A stretch of DNA of 64,000 nt from Thermoanaerobaculia bacterium (GCA_030431255.1 JAUIJL010000004.1:248001-312000); one strand, 5' to 3'; shown: positions 53,426 to 62,884, counted from the stretch's first letter. Notes: a model not told the origin generated them from the letters alone. Translations and numbers: made by a program.

Positions 53426-56347
53426 ATGCCCAGGCACCGCCCCCTCTTCCTCATCCCCTGTCTCCTGCTGGCGATTTTGGTCGCCGGCCTCGGCGGAAGC
53501 GCGTTTCAGCGGAAGCTTCAAAGCTTCCAGCCGGTGGGCGTGAGCTTTGTGGAATCTGGCGGCGCGTTTCTGGTCACCGAGATCAGCGATCCGGAAACCG
53601 CCTTGGAGATCGGTGACGTCGTCCTTCTGGTGCGCCAAGAAACCCCCGCCAGTCTCCAAAAGCTCTACGACGAGCTGTTGGCGTCGGAAGAGAGCGCCCT
53701 GCTGGTGCAACGGGGCGAAGGCCTCGAGACCCTGGTCTATCAGCGTCCTGGTCTGGACATCGATTGGATCTACCTCATTCTGGCCGGCATCGGGGTTCTC
53801 TACCTGCTGATCGGTCTTTACACCAGCCTCAACGATCGCCGAACGTCGACCCGGCTTTTCGTTCTTTGGTGCATCACGTCCTCGGCACTCTTCCTGCTGA
53901 GTGTTCGGCAGGTTCCTCTGGACCTGACCGACCGGCTGATCTTCTTGGTCGATCAGACCGCCCGGACCCTGCTGCCCGCCCTCACCTTGCACCTCTTTCT
54001 GGTCTTCCCCGGTCGGCTTTCCGATCGGCTTTGGATGCGTAGAGCCGTTGCCTGCCTCTACTTGCCGGCTCTTCTTTCGGTGGGATTCTACGTCGACCAA
54101 AGCCTGCTCAAGGGACGATATACCGGCCTTGTCGACGACGCGTTCATCACCCTATTGGACCGCCTCGAGCTGGTCTTCTGGGTCGCGGCCTTCTTTTGCG
54201 CCGCCCTGGTCCTGGCCATTCGCTTCCACCGTCGACCGGAGTGGGAGCACCGGCGCCAGCTTCAATGGATCGTGGTCGGTTTGATCGCCGGCCATGTGCC
54301 TTTCTTGGTCGCCTACGTGCTTCCTTGGGTGCTCAATCTACCGACCCCCACCTGGTCCACCGTGTTCGCGGTCGCGCCCATGGGGCTCGTGCCTCTTACC
54401 TTCGCCTACGCGATTTTCAAATATCGCCTGCTGGACATGGGCTCCGTGCTGCGGGACGCGGTGTCCTATTCCGCCGCGGGAATCGTGGCGATTTTCGGCT
54501 TCCAAGGAGCCCAGCTGGCGATCCAGCAGGGACTGGGGCCGGAGCTGGGCACCGCCCGAAATATGTTGACCTTCGCCGCCGGCTTGGTCATCGCCGGTGT
54601 GTTGGTCCCGACCCGCAACGTGGTCGCCGAAGGCCTGGAGCGTCTCCAACATCGGGGTTTGTGGGGACGCCGACGCCTGCTTCACGCCCTCGGCAGCAGC
54701 CTGCTGCACGAGCGGGATCTCAAAAAGCTCTGCACCACCCTGACCCTCGAGCTTTCCGACAGCTTGGCGGCGCAGGTCGAGCTTTACCTTCGCCAAGGCG
54801 AGGGCCGGTTGGTGCCCATGCATGAGCGACCCGAGATTCCCGACGTGTTGGGGCTGAGCTCTCTGGGCGACGAGCTGTGGAGCCGGGATGTGGAGTCTCT
54901 CAAAGCCATCCAGCTACCGGACGAGGTCACCAGCCCGGAGCAACATCTCTACGCCGCCGGTTATCGCTACGCCTTCCCCTTGCGGGTTCAGGGCCATCCC
55001 GTGGGCATGGTGCTGATGAGCTACAAATACGGCGAGGACCCGCTGGACGGAGAGGACCTCGAATTGGTGCAAGGTTTGCTGTCTCAAGCGGCGCTGGCGA
55101 TCGAAAACGCCGGTCTCTTAGACGAGCTGCACCACAAGCTCGAGCAGGTCAGCCATTTGCAGGCCGTCAACCAGGGCATCCTGGATTCGTCACCGGTGGG
55201 TATCGCCGTGCTCGACGGCGACGACCGAATCGTGTCGGCCAACCCGAGATTGGCCCAAATCTGCGCGATCGAGACCCACGACCTGGAGGGCAGCCCCTTA
55301 GCCCGGGTCCTACCGGTGAGCCCGCCTCCCTTGGACAGCGAGGGTCCCGTGGAAATCGGCTATTGCACCGCCGACGGCAAAGAGCGCTACCTCCAACTGC
55401 AATTGGCCGTCTATCGCTCGACGGCCGGCCGTCCCCACGAGCAGCAGGCCTCTGAGACGATCGTGTCCTCGGAAGGTCCAGGGATCTCCGCCGTGCCGGG
55501 GCCCACCGAGTGGTTCGAGCCCGCTGGAACGGCGGAGCTCACCGGTTTGTCCGAGCCCACGGAGCTCGCCACCTCACCGGGATCGCCACTCCGGGTCCTA
55601 ATCGTTCAGGATGTCACCGAAAAAACCGTCATGGAGATGGAGCTGCGGGAAAAAGAGCATATGGCCTCCCTCGGGGTTCTGGCTGCCGGGGTAGCCCACG
55701 AGGTCAATACTCCCCTGACCGGCATCTCCAGCTACGCTCAATTCCTGATCGCCGGCACTTCCGAAGACGACCCGCGCTTTGAGATGTTGCAGAAGGTGGA
55801 ACGTCAGACTTTTCGCGCGTCGCAAATCGTCAACAATCTGCTCGAGTTCTCCCGCAATCGCCGGGGCGAGATGGCACCGGTTGAGCTCGGCTCGGTGCTC
55901 CGCGAGACCCAGAGCTTGTTGGAGGTTCGGGCTGCCAAGGCCCACGCGGAGCTGATCTTGGAAGTCCCTTCCGAGCCCTGTATCGCCCTGGGTAACGAAG
56001 GCGAGCTGCACCAAGTCTTCACCAACCTGGTGGCCAACGCCCTCGACGCGTTGGTCGATCGGCCCTCGCCGCGCCGGGTCACTGTCACCCTCGAAAAACG
56101 CGACACCAAATTCGTCATTCGCGTGGTCGATACCGGGCCCGGAATTCCCATGGAACGCCTAAAGGCTGTGTTCAAGCCGTTCTTCTCCAGCAAATTGGGT
56201 CGGGGCGGCACCGGACTAGGCCTGGCGATCGCTTACAACATCCTCCGACGCCACGCGGGTCACATCCAGGCCGAGAACAATTCCGAGGAGCAAGGCGGCT
56301 GCACCTTCACCGTCGAGCTGCCTGCCTACCAAACCGTCACTCACTGA
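53426..56347 (+). CDS. Sensor histidine kinase with PDZ-like, GAF and PAS domains
   Basis: The 973-residue membrane kinase begins with one membrane helix, a PDZ-like segment at about residues 32-108 (SFVESGGAFLVTEI), then nine or so membrane helices to about residue 395. A GAF-like domain, a PAS-like domain (SSPVGIAVLDGDDRIVSAN), HisKA with phospho-acceptor His758 in GVAHEVNTPLTGI, and the ATPase domain with NALDAL, GPGIP and GRGGTGLGLAI follow. Signal is unknown. It pairs with the regulator 56 bases downstream. Confidence 0.9.
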   Translation: MPRHRPLFLIPCLLLAILVAGLGGSAFQRKLQSFQPVGVSFVESGGAFLVTEISDPETALEIGDVVLLVRQETPASLQKLYDELLASEESALLVQRGEGLETLVYQRPGLDIDWIYLILAGIGVLYLLIGLYTSLNDRRTSTRLFVLWCITSSALFLLSVRQVPLDLTDRLIFLVDQTARTLLPALTLHLFLVFPGRLSDRLWMRRAVACLYLPALLSVGFYVDQSLLKGRYTGLVDDAFITLLDRLELVFWVAAFFCAALVLAIRFHRRPEWEHRRQLQWIVVGLIAGHVPFLVAYVLPWVLNLPTPTWSTVFAVAPMGLVPLTFAYAIFKYRLLDMGSVLRDAVSYSAAGIVAIFGFQGAQLAIQQGLGPELGTARNMLTFAAGLVIAGVLVPTRNVVAEGLERLQHRGLWGRRRLLHALGSSLLHERDLKKLCTTLTLELSDSLAAQVELYLRQGEGRLVPMHERPEIPDVLGLSSLGDELWSRDVESLKAIQLPDEVTSPEQHLYAAGYRYAFPLRVQGHPVGMVLMSYKYGEDPLDGEDLELVQGLLSQAALAIENAGLLDELHHKLEQVSHLQAVNQGILDSSPVGIAVLDGDDRIVSANPRLAQICAIETHDLEGSPLARVLPVSPPPLDSEGPVEIGYCTADGKERYLQLQLAVYRSTAGRPHEQQASETIVSSEGPGISAVPGPTEWFEPAGTAELTGLSEPTELATSPGSPLRVLIVQDVTEKTVMEMELREKEHMASLGVLAAGVAHEVNTPLTGISSYAQFLIAGTSEDDPRFEMLQKVERQTFRASQIVNNLLEFSRNRRGEMAPVELGSVLRETQSLLEVRAAKAHAELILEVPSEPCIALGNEGELHQVFTNLVANALDALVDRPSPRRVTVTLEKRDTKFVIRVVDTGPGIPMERLKAVFKPFFSSKLGRGGTGLGLAIAYNILRRHAGHIQAENNSEEQGGCTFTVELPAYQTVTH

Positions 56348-56403
56348 GCTCCATTTGACCCCGGCTACTGCCTTGCAGCCGCGAACCCACTAAGATAAGC
56401 CCG

Positions 56404-57786
56404 ATGAACAACATCTTGATCATCGATGATGAAGAGGTCCTACAAGACGTTCTGACCTCGTTGGTTCGGGGAGAGGGATGGAATTCCCTCTCGGCCCAAA
56501 CCGGCGAGGAGGGGCTGCGCCTGCTGGAAAAGGAGAAAGTCGACCTGGTGCTTCTCGACCTCATGCTGCCGGGCATGTCTGGCATGGAAGTCCTGCAACA
56601 GATTCGACAGCACTATCCGGAGCAGGTAGTGGTGATCATCACCGCTTTTTCGTCCATCGAAGGCGCCATCGACGCCATGCGGCAAGGGGCCTTCCACTAC
56701 ATTCCCAAGCCGTTCAAGAACGATGAGGTGCTGCTGACCATCCACAAGGGTCTGGAGCAACGACGTCTTTCCGAAGAAAATCGTGCCCTCAAAGCTCAGC
56801 TGCGCCAGCGCTACGGATTCGACGACATCATCGGTAAATCCAAGCCGATGCAGAAAATCTTCGAGCTGATCCGCTTGGCGGCGCCGTCCAAGTCCAACAT
56901 CTTGGTGCTGGGTGAAAGCGGCACGGGCAAGGAGCTGGTGGCCAAGGCCATCCATCACCACTCGCGCCGATCCGACGGCCGATTCGTCACCGTCAACTCG
57001 GGCTCCATGCCCCACGATCTCCTGGAGAGCAACCTCTTCGGTCACGTCAAAGGGGCGTTCACCGGAGCGATCACCGCCAAGAAGGGGCTGTTCGAGGTCG
57101 CCAACGAGGGCACCATCTTCTTCGACGAGATCGGCAACATCCCACTGGAGACCCAAGCCAAGCTGTTGCGGGTGATCCAGGAAAAGGAATTCATGCGCCT
57201 GGGTGATGTCGACACCATCCGGGTGGATGTTCGCCTGGTGGCGGCCACCAATGCGGACATCGAAGAGCTGGTTCGGGACTCCGAGTTTCGTGAGGACCTC
57301 TACTATCGGCTCAACGTAATCACCATTGAGCTGCCTCCCCTGCGACGTCGCACCGAAGATATTCCTCTCTTGGCCCGCCATTTTCTCCAGCACTACGCGA
57401 CCGAGAACGAAAAACACATCCGTGAGATCACCTCGAGGGCCATGGCTCTTTTGCTGGACTACCCTTGGCCCGGCAATGTTAGGGAGCTGGAAAACGTCGT
57501 CGAGCGAGCGGTGGTGCTTTCGACCTCCGACGAAATCGACGTCGACTTGCTGCCCCCCAGTGTTCGGGAGCCCAAATCCTTGCCCGACCAAGCCGTGGCT
57601 TTACCGCTCAACGGATTGTCGTTCAAAGAAGCCGTGGCCTCTTACGAGCGCCAGCTGATCGTGCAAGCGTTGAAGTCGTCGAGCGGAGTGCAAAAACGCG
57701 CCGCCGAGGTGTTGAAGGTCAAACCCACGACCCTGCACGAAATGATGAAGCGGTTGAAGATCACGGCGGACAGCCTCGAAGCCTGA
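56404..57786 (+). CDS. NtrC-family sigma-54 response regulator
   Basis: The 460-residue regulator has a receiver domain with phospho-acceptor Asp52 (LLDLMLPG) and conserved lysine in IPKPF. The AAA+ domain has GESGTGKE near residues 169-176 and the sigma-54-contacting GAFTGA near 217. A Fis-type helix-turn-helix lies at the C-terminus (KRAAEVLKVKPTTLHEMMKR). It should activate sigma-54 promoters, possibly the one upstream of its partner kinase. Confidence 0.95.
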   Translation: MNNILIIDDEEVLQDVLTSLVRGEGWNSLSAQTGEEGLRLLEKEKVDLVLLDLMLPGMSGMEVLQQIRQHYPEQVVVIITAFSSIEGAIDAMRQGAFHYIPKPFKNDEVLLTIHKGLEQRRLSEENRALKAQLRQRYGFDDIIGKSKPMQKIFELIRLAAPSKSNILVLGESGTGKELVAKAIHHHSRRSDGRFVTVNSGSMPHDLLESNLFGHVKGAFTGAITAKKGLFEVANEGTIFFDEIGNIPLETQAKLLRVIQEKEFMRLGDVDTIRVDVRLVAATNADIEELVRDSEFREDLYYRLNVITIELPPLRRRTEDIPLLARHFLQHYATENEKHIREITSRAMALLLDYPWPGNVRELENVVERAVVLSTSDEIDVDLLPPSVREPKSLPDQAVALPLNGLSFKEAVASYERQLIVQALKSSSGVQKRAAEVLKVKPTTLHEMMKRLKITADSLEA

Positions 57787-57813
57787 GAACGTCCCGCTTG
57801 CCCGGGAGCACCG

Positions 57814-59250
57814 TTGGATTTCATCTTAGATCTTTGGCACTTGGTGCTGCTGGCGGTAAATGTCGTGGCTGTGGGCCTGGCCGGCGGCCACGTGGTCATG
57901 TACAAGCGGGACTCACGCGCTGCCATGGGCTGGTTGGCCCTGATTGTCTCCCTGCCGATCCTCGGAGCGCTGCTCTACCTGACCTTCGGTATCAATCGAA
58001 TTTTTCGCCGAGCGGAGGCCGCGTTCCAGGGACACGAGCCGTTTCCGGATCCGCCCGTACGCCAGCCCGCGGAAGACGAAGATATTCGAGCTCTCGGATT
58101 CCCACAGCTCGAAACCCTGGCCGCTTTCGGTGATCGGGTCACCCACACCCCCCTCTGCGGCGGCAACCGCATCGAACCCTTGACCTCCACCGATAAGGCC
58201 TTTGCGGCGATGCTCGAAGCCATCGATTCCGCCGAGCTGTCTCTCAGCCTGCAAACCTACATTTTCGACCATGACGAGGCCGGCCTGCAATTTCTCGAGG
58301 CCCTGGGCAAGGCCGTGCGGCGCGGGGTCGAGGTGCGAGTGCTCATCGATGCCGTCGGGGATCGCTATACCCGGCCACCCATGCACGGGGTGCTGGAGCA
58401 AGCGGGTGTGCAATGCGCGGTGTTCATGCCGACCCTGCTCCCCCGCCACATCGCCTACGCCAACCTCCGGAATCATCGCAAGCTGATGGTGGCGGACGGC
58501 CGAATCGCCTTTACCGGTGGCATGAACATTCGCCAGGGTCACGCGGACGACCGGGTCGAGCACCCGCTCCAGGACTTCCATTTCATGATCGACGGTCCGG
58601 TGGTCAGCGCCTTACAGCGGGTCTTTGCCGCGGATTGGTCCTTCACCACCGGTGAAATGCTGATCGGCCCCACCTGGTTCCCCGAGCCGGCTTCTGTCGG
58701 ACCGGTCATCGCCCGGGTGATCGACGACGGCCCCGCGGAGAACCTGGGACACTTGCGATGGACCCTCTTGGGAGCCCTGGCCTGTGCCCAACACAGAATT
58801 CGTATCGTCACTCCTTATTTTTTGCCCGACGAAGGATTGATCACCGCCATCAACATGGCGGTGCGCCGAGGAGTAGACGTCGAAATTCTCATTCCGGAGC
58901 ACAGCAACCTACTGGTGGTCCAATGGGCTTGTCGGGCGAATCTGTGGCAAGTCTTACAGAGCGGATGCCGGATCCTGCTAACCCCCCGCCCTTTCGACCA
59001 CAGCAAGCTCATGGTGATCGACGGAGCATGGTCCGTTTTCGGCTCCGCCAATTGGGACCCTCGCAGTCTTCGCCTCAACTTCGAGCTCAATCTCGAGGCT
59101 TTTTGCCCGAGCTTGGCGGCAGAGCTGGAAGCGGCGATCGCCGAAAAACGAGCCAACGCCAGACCGATCACCCTCGAAGAGGTCGACTCGCGGCCTATTC
59201 CGATCCGCTTTCGAGACGGATTGGCTCGCCTGCTCACACCGTATCTCTAA
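57814..59250 (+). CDS. cls: Cardiolipin synthase-like phospholipase D family protein
   Basis: The 478-residue product starts with TTG at 57814 and a GGGAG site 5 bases upstream. It has two N-terminal membrane segments and two HKD motifs, HRKLMVAD (His221, Lys223, Asp228) and HSKLMVID (His396, Lys398, Asp403), as in bacterial cardiolipin synthases that join two phosphatidylglycerols. An acidic Arg/Ile-rich stretch precedes the first motif. The neighbouring lipid kinase suggests a phospholipid cluster. Confidence 0.88.
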   Translation: MDFILDLWHLVLLAVNVVAVGLAGGHVVMYKRDSRAAMGWLALIVSLPILGALLYLTFGINRIFRRAEAAFQGHEPFPDPPVRQPAEDEDIRALGFPQLETLAAFGDRVTHTPLCGGNRIEPLTSTDKAFAAMLEAIDSAELSLSLQTYIFDHDEAGLQFLEALGKAVRRGVEVRVLIDAVGDRYTRPPMHGVLEQAGVQCAVFMPTLLPRHIAYANLRNHRKLMVADGRIAFTGGMNIRQGHADDRVEHPLQDFHFMIDGPVVSALQRVFAADWSFTTGEMLIGPTWFPEPASVGPVIARVIDDGPAENLGHLRWTLLGALACAQHRIRIVTPYFLPDEGLITAINMAVRRGVDVEILIPEHSNLLVVQWACRANLWQVLQSGCRILLTPRPFDHSKLMVIDGAWSVFGSANWDPRSLRLNFELNLEAFCPSLAAELEAAIAEKRANARPITLEEVDSRPIPIRFRDGLARLLTPYL

Positions 59251-59303
59251 TCTCTGAAGGGCATCACTAAAGGTTCGCCGAGCACCCTCCAAGCGGGTCG
59301 GCT

Positions 59304-60281
59304 ATGATCCCGCAGATGATCAAACCCTATTCTTCGGACCGTGGTCCCCGTCACATGGTTTGGGTGCTGGGCCCCAAAGCCGCCGGCGATCCGGATCTGC
59401 GCAAGGCCGCGGACCGGCTTCGACAGAGCGGCCACATCTTGGACGTCCGTCTGACCTGGGAGGACGGCGACGGCCGACGGTGGGCACAGGAAGCCGTGAG
59501 CAACGGCGCAGGTGCAGTGGTCGCAGCGGGTGGAGACGGCATGTTGAACGAAGTCGCCAACGGCGTCTTCGGTGCCGATATCGCGGTCGGTCTGCTGCCC
59601 TACGGCACTGCCAACGACTTTGCACAGAGCGCCCGAATTCTCACCGGAAATCCGGCCGCTGCTCTGGAGCACATCACCCAGAGCAAACCCCACGCCATCG
59701 ACGTGATCGGGGTGGAGGAGCTTCCGGAGCCGGGCCCCGAGCTCTTGGCCGTCAACATGATCACCGGCGGCTGGTGGACCCAAGTCACCGTCGAGGCCCC
59801 GACCCTTTCCAAGCAGCTGCTCGGCGGCAGCGCCTATCTATTTGAAGGCCTCAGCCGGTTGAACGAGCTCGAGTCGACCCAGATGATCGTCAAGGGTCCA
59901 GACTTCTCATGGGCGGGCAAGGCGCTCGCGTTCGCCGTCGGAAACGGTCGATTTGCCGGCGGCGGCATCCGTCTTTGCCCCAAAGCCGAGCTCAATGACG
60001 GCCGGCTCGATGTGATGATCATGCCCGCCCAAGATCCCCAAAGCTGGTTACCACTGCTCGGCGATGCCTTGGTCAGCGGCAATCTCAGCGAGCTCAGCCC
60101 GGTCGTATATCGCCGGCTACCGTGGCTCGAGGTTTCATGCCCGGGGGGAAGCACCCTCAACCTGAACTTGGACGGTCAGCCGGTGAGCGGTCGGCATTTT
60201 CGCTTCACCAATCGAACCCGCAGCCTGAAGTTTTTTCTCGGGGCCACAGACCTTCTGACCGACATCGGAGAGATCCCGTGA
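59304..60281 (+). CDS. Diacylglycerol kinase-like lipid kinase (YegS/DgkB family)
   Basis: The 325-residue protein has the ATP-binding GGDGMLNEVANG near residues 76-87 and GTANDFA further on, the hallmark of the DAGK catalytic domain, plus a C-terminal beta-sandwich. Phosphorylation of diacylglycerol or a related lipid is the family reaction. The start at 59304 or an ATG four codons later cannot be separated. The stop overlaps the following GTG start. Confidence 0.85.
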   Translation: MIPQMIKPYSSDRGPRHMVWVLGPKAAGDPDLRKAADRLRQSGHILDVRLTWEDGDGRRWAQEAVSNGAGAVVAAGGDGMLNEVANGVFGADIAVGLLPYGTANDFAQSARILTGNPAAALEHITQSKPHAIDVIGVEELPEPGPELLAVNMITGGWWTQVTVEAPTLSKQLLGGSAYLFEGLSRLNELESTQMIVKGPDFSWAGKALAFAVGNGRFAGGGIRLCPKAELNDGRLDVMIMPAQDPQSWLPLLGDALVSGNLSELSPVVYRRLPWLEVSCPGGSTLNLNLDGQPVSGRHFRFTNRTRSLKFFLGATDLLTDIGEIP

Positions 60282-61222
60282 CCACCGGGCCTCTTCCCGA
60301 GGGCATGTTGTTCATTGAGCGGGGTTGGCTGAACGCCAATCACCTGGTGATCGATGCCCCCGAGGGGCCGATCTTGATCGACACCGGCCATGTCCAAGAC
60401 CAGCAGTTTACGTTGAATCGACTCCGCGCCGCCGGGGTCGCTCCCGAGTCCCTGAGCCTGATCGTCAACACCCACATTCATCCCGATCATTGGGGCGGCA
60501 ATCGACGGTTGGTGGAGCTCTCGGGCGCCCCTATCGCCTGTGGCGTCCGCACCGCCGAGGCTTTCGCCCGCAACGACCTGCGCGCCATGTGGGCGGAGTA
60601 TTTCGGGCACGATCTCTACCATGATCGATCCCAGCCTCCCTTGACCGCAGATCGCATTTGGCAGATCGGTGAGGTGGTTCAGCTCGGCCGATACGCGTTC
60701 GAGATCCTGGCGGCCCCGGGCCATGCCCCCGACTCCATCGCCCTGTGGCACGAGGAGCATCGGATTCTGGTTTCCGCCGACGCCTTGCACGACGGCGATT
60801 GTGGCGTCTTACATGTGGCTATTCACGGGCGGGAGATCGTCTCTGAAGCCCTGGAAACCGCCCGACGCTTCCGATCCCTGAACGCCGCCGTCGCCGTACC
60901 CGGTCACGGCCCGCTGATTCTCGACGTCGCCGGCGCCATCGACCGCCTTGAGCAGCGTTTGTTGGAATTCCAACAAGATCCGAGCAAGCTCGCCCGTCAC
61001 CTCTGTGGACGGGTGCTCATGAGCTCCATTCTCGCCGCCCAACCCGTGAGCTTGGACGACCTCTGTCGGCTCGCTGCGGACGCCCGCTGGTTCGACGACT
61101 ACGGCCATTTGCTGGGCAGCCGGGACGGCGCTCAGCTGACCCGGCTGATGGTGAATGAATTCATGGAGCGGAATCTCGTTCGAGTCGACAACGGATCGCT
61201 CATCGCCAACATGTCCCGATAG
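60278..61222 (+). CDS. Metallo-beta-lactamase-fold hydrolase
   Basis: The 314-residue product starts with GTG at 60278, overlapping the kinase TGA, and has GGAG 7 bases upstream. It carries THIHPDHWGG with His66, His68, Asp70 and His71, and GHAPDS further on, then a C-terminal helical region after residue 220. It resembles glyoxalase-II or lactonase-like proteins more than RNase Z. Substrate is unknown. Confidence 0.82.
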   Translation: MTTGPLPEGMLFIERGWLNANHLVIDAPEGPILIDTGHVQDQQFTLNRLRAAGVAPESLSLIVNTHIHPDHWGGNRRLVELSGAPIACGVRTAEAFARNDLRAMWAEYFGHDLYHDRSQPPLTADRIWQIGEVVQLGRYAFEILAAPGHAPDSIALWHEEHRILVSADALHDGDCGVLHVAIHGREIVSEALETARRFRSLNAAVAVPGHGPLILDVAGAIDRLEQRLLEFQQDPSKLARHLCGRVLMSSILAAQPVSLDDLCRLAADARWFDDYGHLLGSRDGAQLTRLMVNEFMERNLVRVDNGSLIANMSR

Positions 61223-61295
61223 TCCCAACCCATAGATTGCAATCCGGATTTGCGGACCAAAACGCGAATCCGCGACGACAGGACCCGAGCATTTC

Positions 61296-61664
61296 ATGGC
61301 CACCTACACCCTACGCGTCAAAGATCGTTTCGAAGCTTCCCATTGGCTCCGGTCCTACCGAGGAAAACCGGAGCAGATCCACGGACACAGCTGGCAGGTG
61401 GAGGTAGTCCTCGAATCCGATGCTTTAGACGACGAGGGCATGGGCTTCGATTTCGTGGAGATCCGCCGGCAGCTTCGATCCCTGGCTTCCCGCTTTGACC
61501 ATAACGACATCAACAGCGTGCCTCCGTTCGACACCCTAAGCCCCACGACCGAGCATTTGGCACATTGGTTTTGCCATGAGCTGCGGGATCTCATGCCGGA
61601 CGCCGGAGTCGCCGAGGTGACGGTCTGGGAAGGGCCGGACTGCTCGGCTACCTACCGTCCCTGA
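61296..61664 (+). CDS. PTPS-III-like 6-pyruvoyl-tetrahydropterin synthase family enzyme
   Basis: The 122-residue product has the zinc ligands His16 (FEASHWL), His29 and His31 (HGH), plus DHNDIN, PTTEHLA and VWEGPD. The usual catalytic cysteine (C before HGH) is absent; instead PEQIHGH places Glu26 in the ExxHGH pattern of PTPS-III. From family knowledge PTPS-III makes 6-hydroxymethyl-dihydropterin in place of FolB in folate synthesis. QueD is the main alternative but needs the missing Cys. Confidence 0.8.
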   Translation: MATYTLRVKDRFEASHWLRSYRGKPEQIHGHSWQVEVVLESDALDDEGMGFDFVEIRRQLRSLASRFDHNDINSVPPFDTLSPTTEHLAHWFCHELRDLMPDAGVAEVTVWEGPDCSATYRP

Positions 61665-61753
61665 GCACCCTTCGGCGATCTCTCGGCCGGTCAAGGGCAA
61701 TCGATCCTCGCCGTAAGACCCTTGCCGAGCAAATTCCGCAACGCGGCACATAT

Positions 61754-61768
61754 TGACGCATTGCGTCA
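61754..61768. promoter_or_regulatory. Operator-like 15-base dyad ahead of the alpha/beta hydrolase
   Basis: TGACGCA and TGCGTCA flank a single T, a perfect dyad. A TG-extended -10 box (TATGC-TATACT, -10 at 61781-61786) lies just downstream, so a bound repressor would cover the -35 region. No good -35 at 17 bases was found. Confidence 0.5.
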
Positions 61769-61855
61769 TTTTCCTTATGCTATACTAGAAGATAAGGCTT
61801 TCGGCCTCTATCGATCCCGCAAAGCCGCACCCATCGATTTGGAGCAGTCCCCCAC

Positions 61856-62884
61856 ATGGAAAAACCCCCTGAAGCTTCAAGCTCCTACTCATCCCCCAAA
61901 ACGCTACCTACCGACTTGATCCCCGAAGATCTCGGACCGAGTGGTGATCTCGGACCGAGTGGTCCTAAGGCGCCCACAGCCGACGCCTGGCTCCGATACA
62001 CCCTTCCGTCCCTAGCGGTGGCCGGTGGGCTCGGCCTGTTGGAGCTCGCCCGCCAGCGTTTCCAACAAGGCCACATGTTCGCCCCGACCCGCTTTCCCGA
62101 GGGGATTTGGGACGCCGAGGTCCACGGGCTCAACACCGTTGACGTTCACTTTACGAGTGAAGACGGCACACCGCTTCACGGCTGGTGGATGCCCCACAAT
62201 GAAGCCAAGCTGACCGTGGTCTATTGTCACGGCAACTCCGGCAATATCGCCGAGCGAGTGGATGTCTTCCAACAACTGCTACGGCTGAAAGTGAATGTGT
62301 TCGCATTCGACTATCGGGGCTACGGACGCAGCGCCGGATCTCCGAGCGAAGCCGGCGTTTTCTCCGATGTGCGCGCAGCCCTGGACTATTCCGCGGAATT
62401 CCTCGCCCCGCGGCATCGAACGGTGCTCTTCGGCCATAGCTTGGGTGGGGCGATCGCCATCGACGGCGCGCTCCATCGACCGAATATCGCGGGCCTAGTG
62501 GTCCAATCGAGCCTCACTCAGGCTTCGGACATGGCTCGTCACTTCTATCCCGACCTACCCGTTCATTGGATCAGCAGGAATGCCTTCCGGTCGATCGAAA
62601 AGGTGCCCGAGCTAAAGATGCCCAAGCTCTTCATCCACGGTCGGGAGGACTTGACCGTCCCTTACCACCAAGGGGAGCGCCTCTTCAGCGCGGCAGCGGA
62701 GCCTAAATCGTTTCTACCCATCGCCCGAGCCGGTCACAACGATGTGCACCTTTGGGGCGGCCTGCGCTACTTCAGCCATTTGACCCGCTTCGGCCGGCAG
62801 GCGAGGAGGCACGGCGAAACCAGCATAGACGACGATGCTCATCGCCTGCGAACGGCCGGCTCAGCTGTCCAAGTCGAGCCGTAG
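61856..62884 (+). CDS. Alpha/beta-hydrolase
   Basis: The 342-residue protein has a low-complexity N-terminus, one membrane segment (YTLPSLAVAGGLGLLELA) and an alpha/beta-hydrolase domain. The nucleophile is in GHSLGGAI. The HGNSGNIAER oxyanion region and GRED...HNDVH residues fit an ABHD17/FrsA-like serine hydrolase. Substrate is unknown. Its end overlaps the convergent kinase gene by 24 bases. Confidence 0.82.
   Translation: MEKPPEASSSYSSPKTLPTDLIPEDLGPSGDLGPSGPKAPTADAWLRYTLPSLAVAGGLGLLELARQRFQQGHMFAPTRFPEGIWDAEVHGLNTVDVHFTSEDGTPLHGWWMPHNEAKLTVVYCHGNSGNIAERVDVFQQLLRLKVNVFAFDYRGYGRSAGSPSEAGVFSDVRAALDYSAEFLAPRHRTVLFGHSLGGAIAIDGALHRPNIAGLVVQSSLTQASDMARHFYPDLPVHWISRNAFRSIEKVPELKMPKLFIHGREDLTVPYHQGERLFSAAAEPKSFLPIARAGHNDVHLWGGLRYFSHLTRFGRQARRHGETSIDDDAHRLRTAGSAVQVEP

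Noticed and set aside
61223-61295. Possible preQ1-type riboswitch before the pterin enzyme
   Set aside because: The bases contain only short palindromes (GATTGCAATC, AATCCGGATT) and no preQ1 aptamer core; the enzyme itself does not look like QueD.
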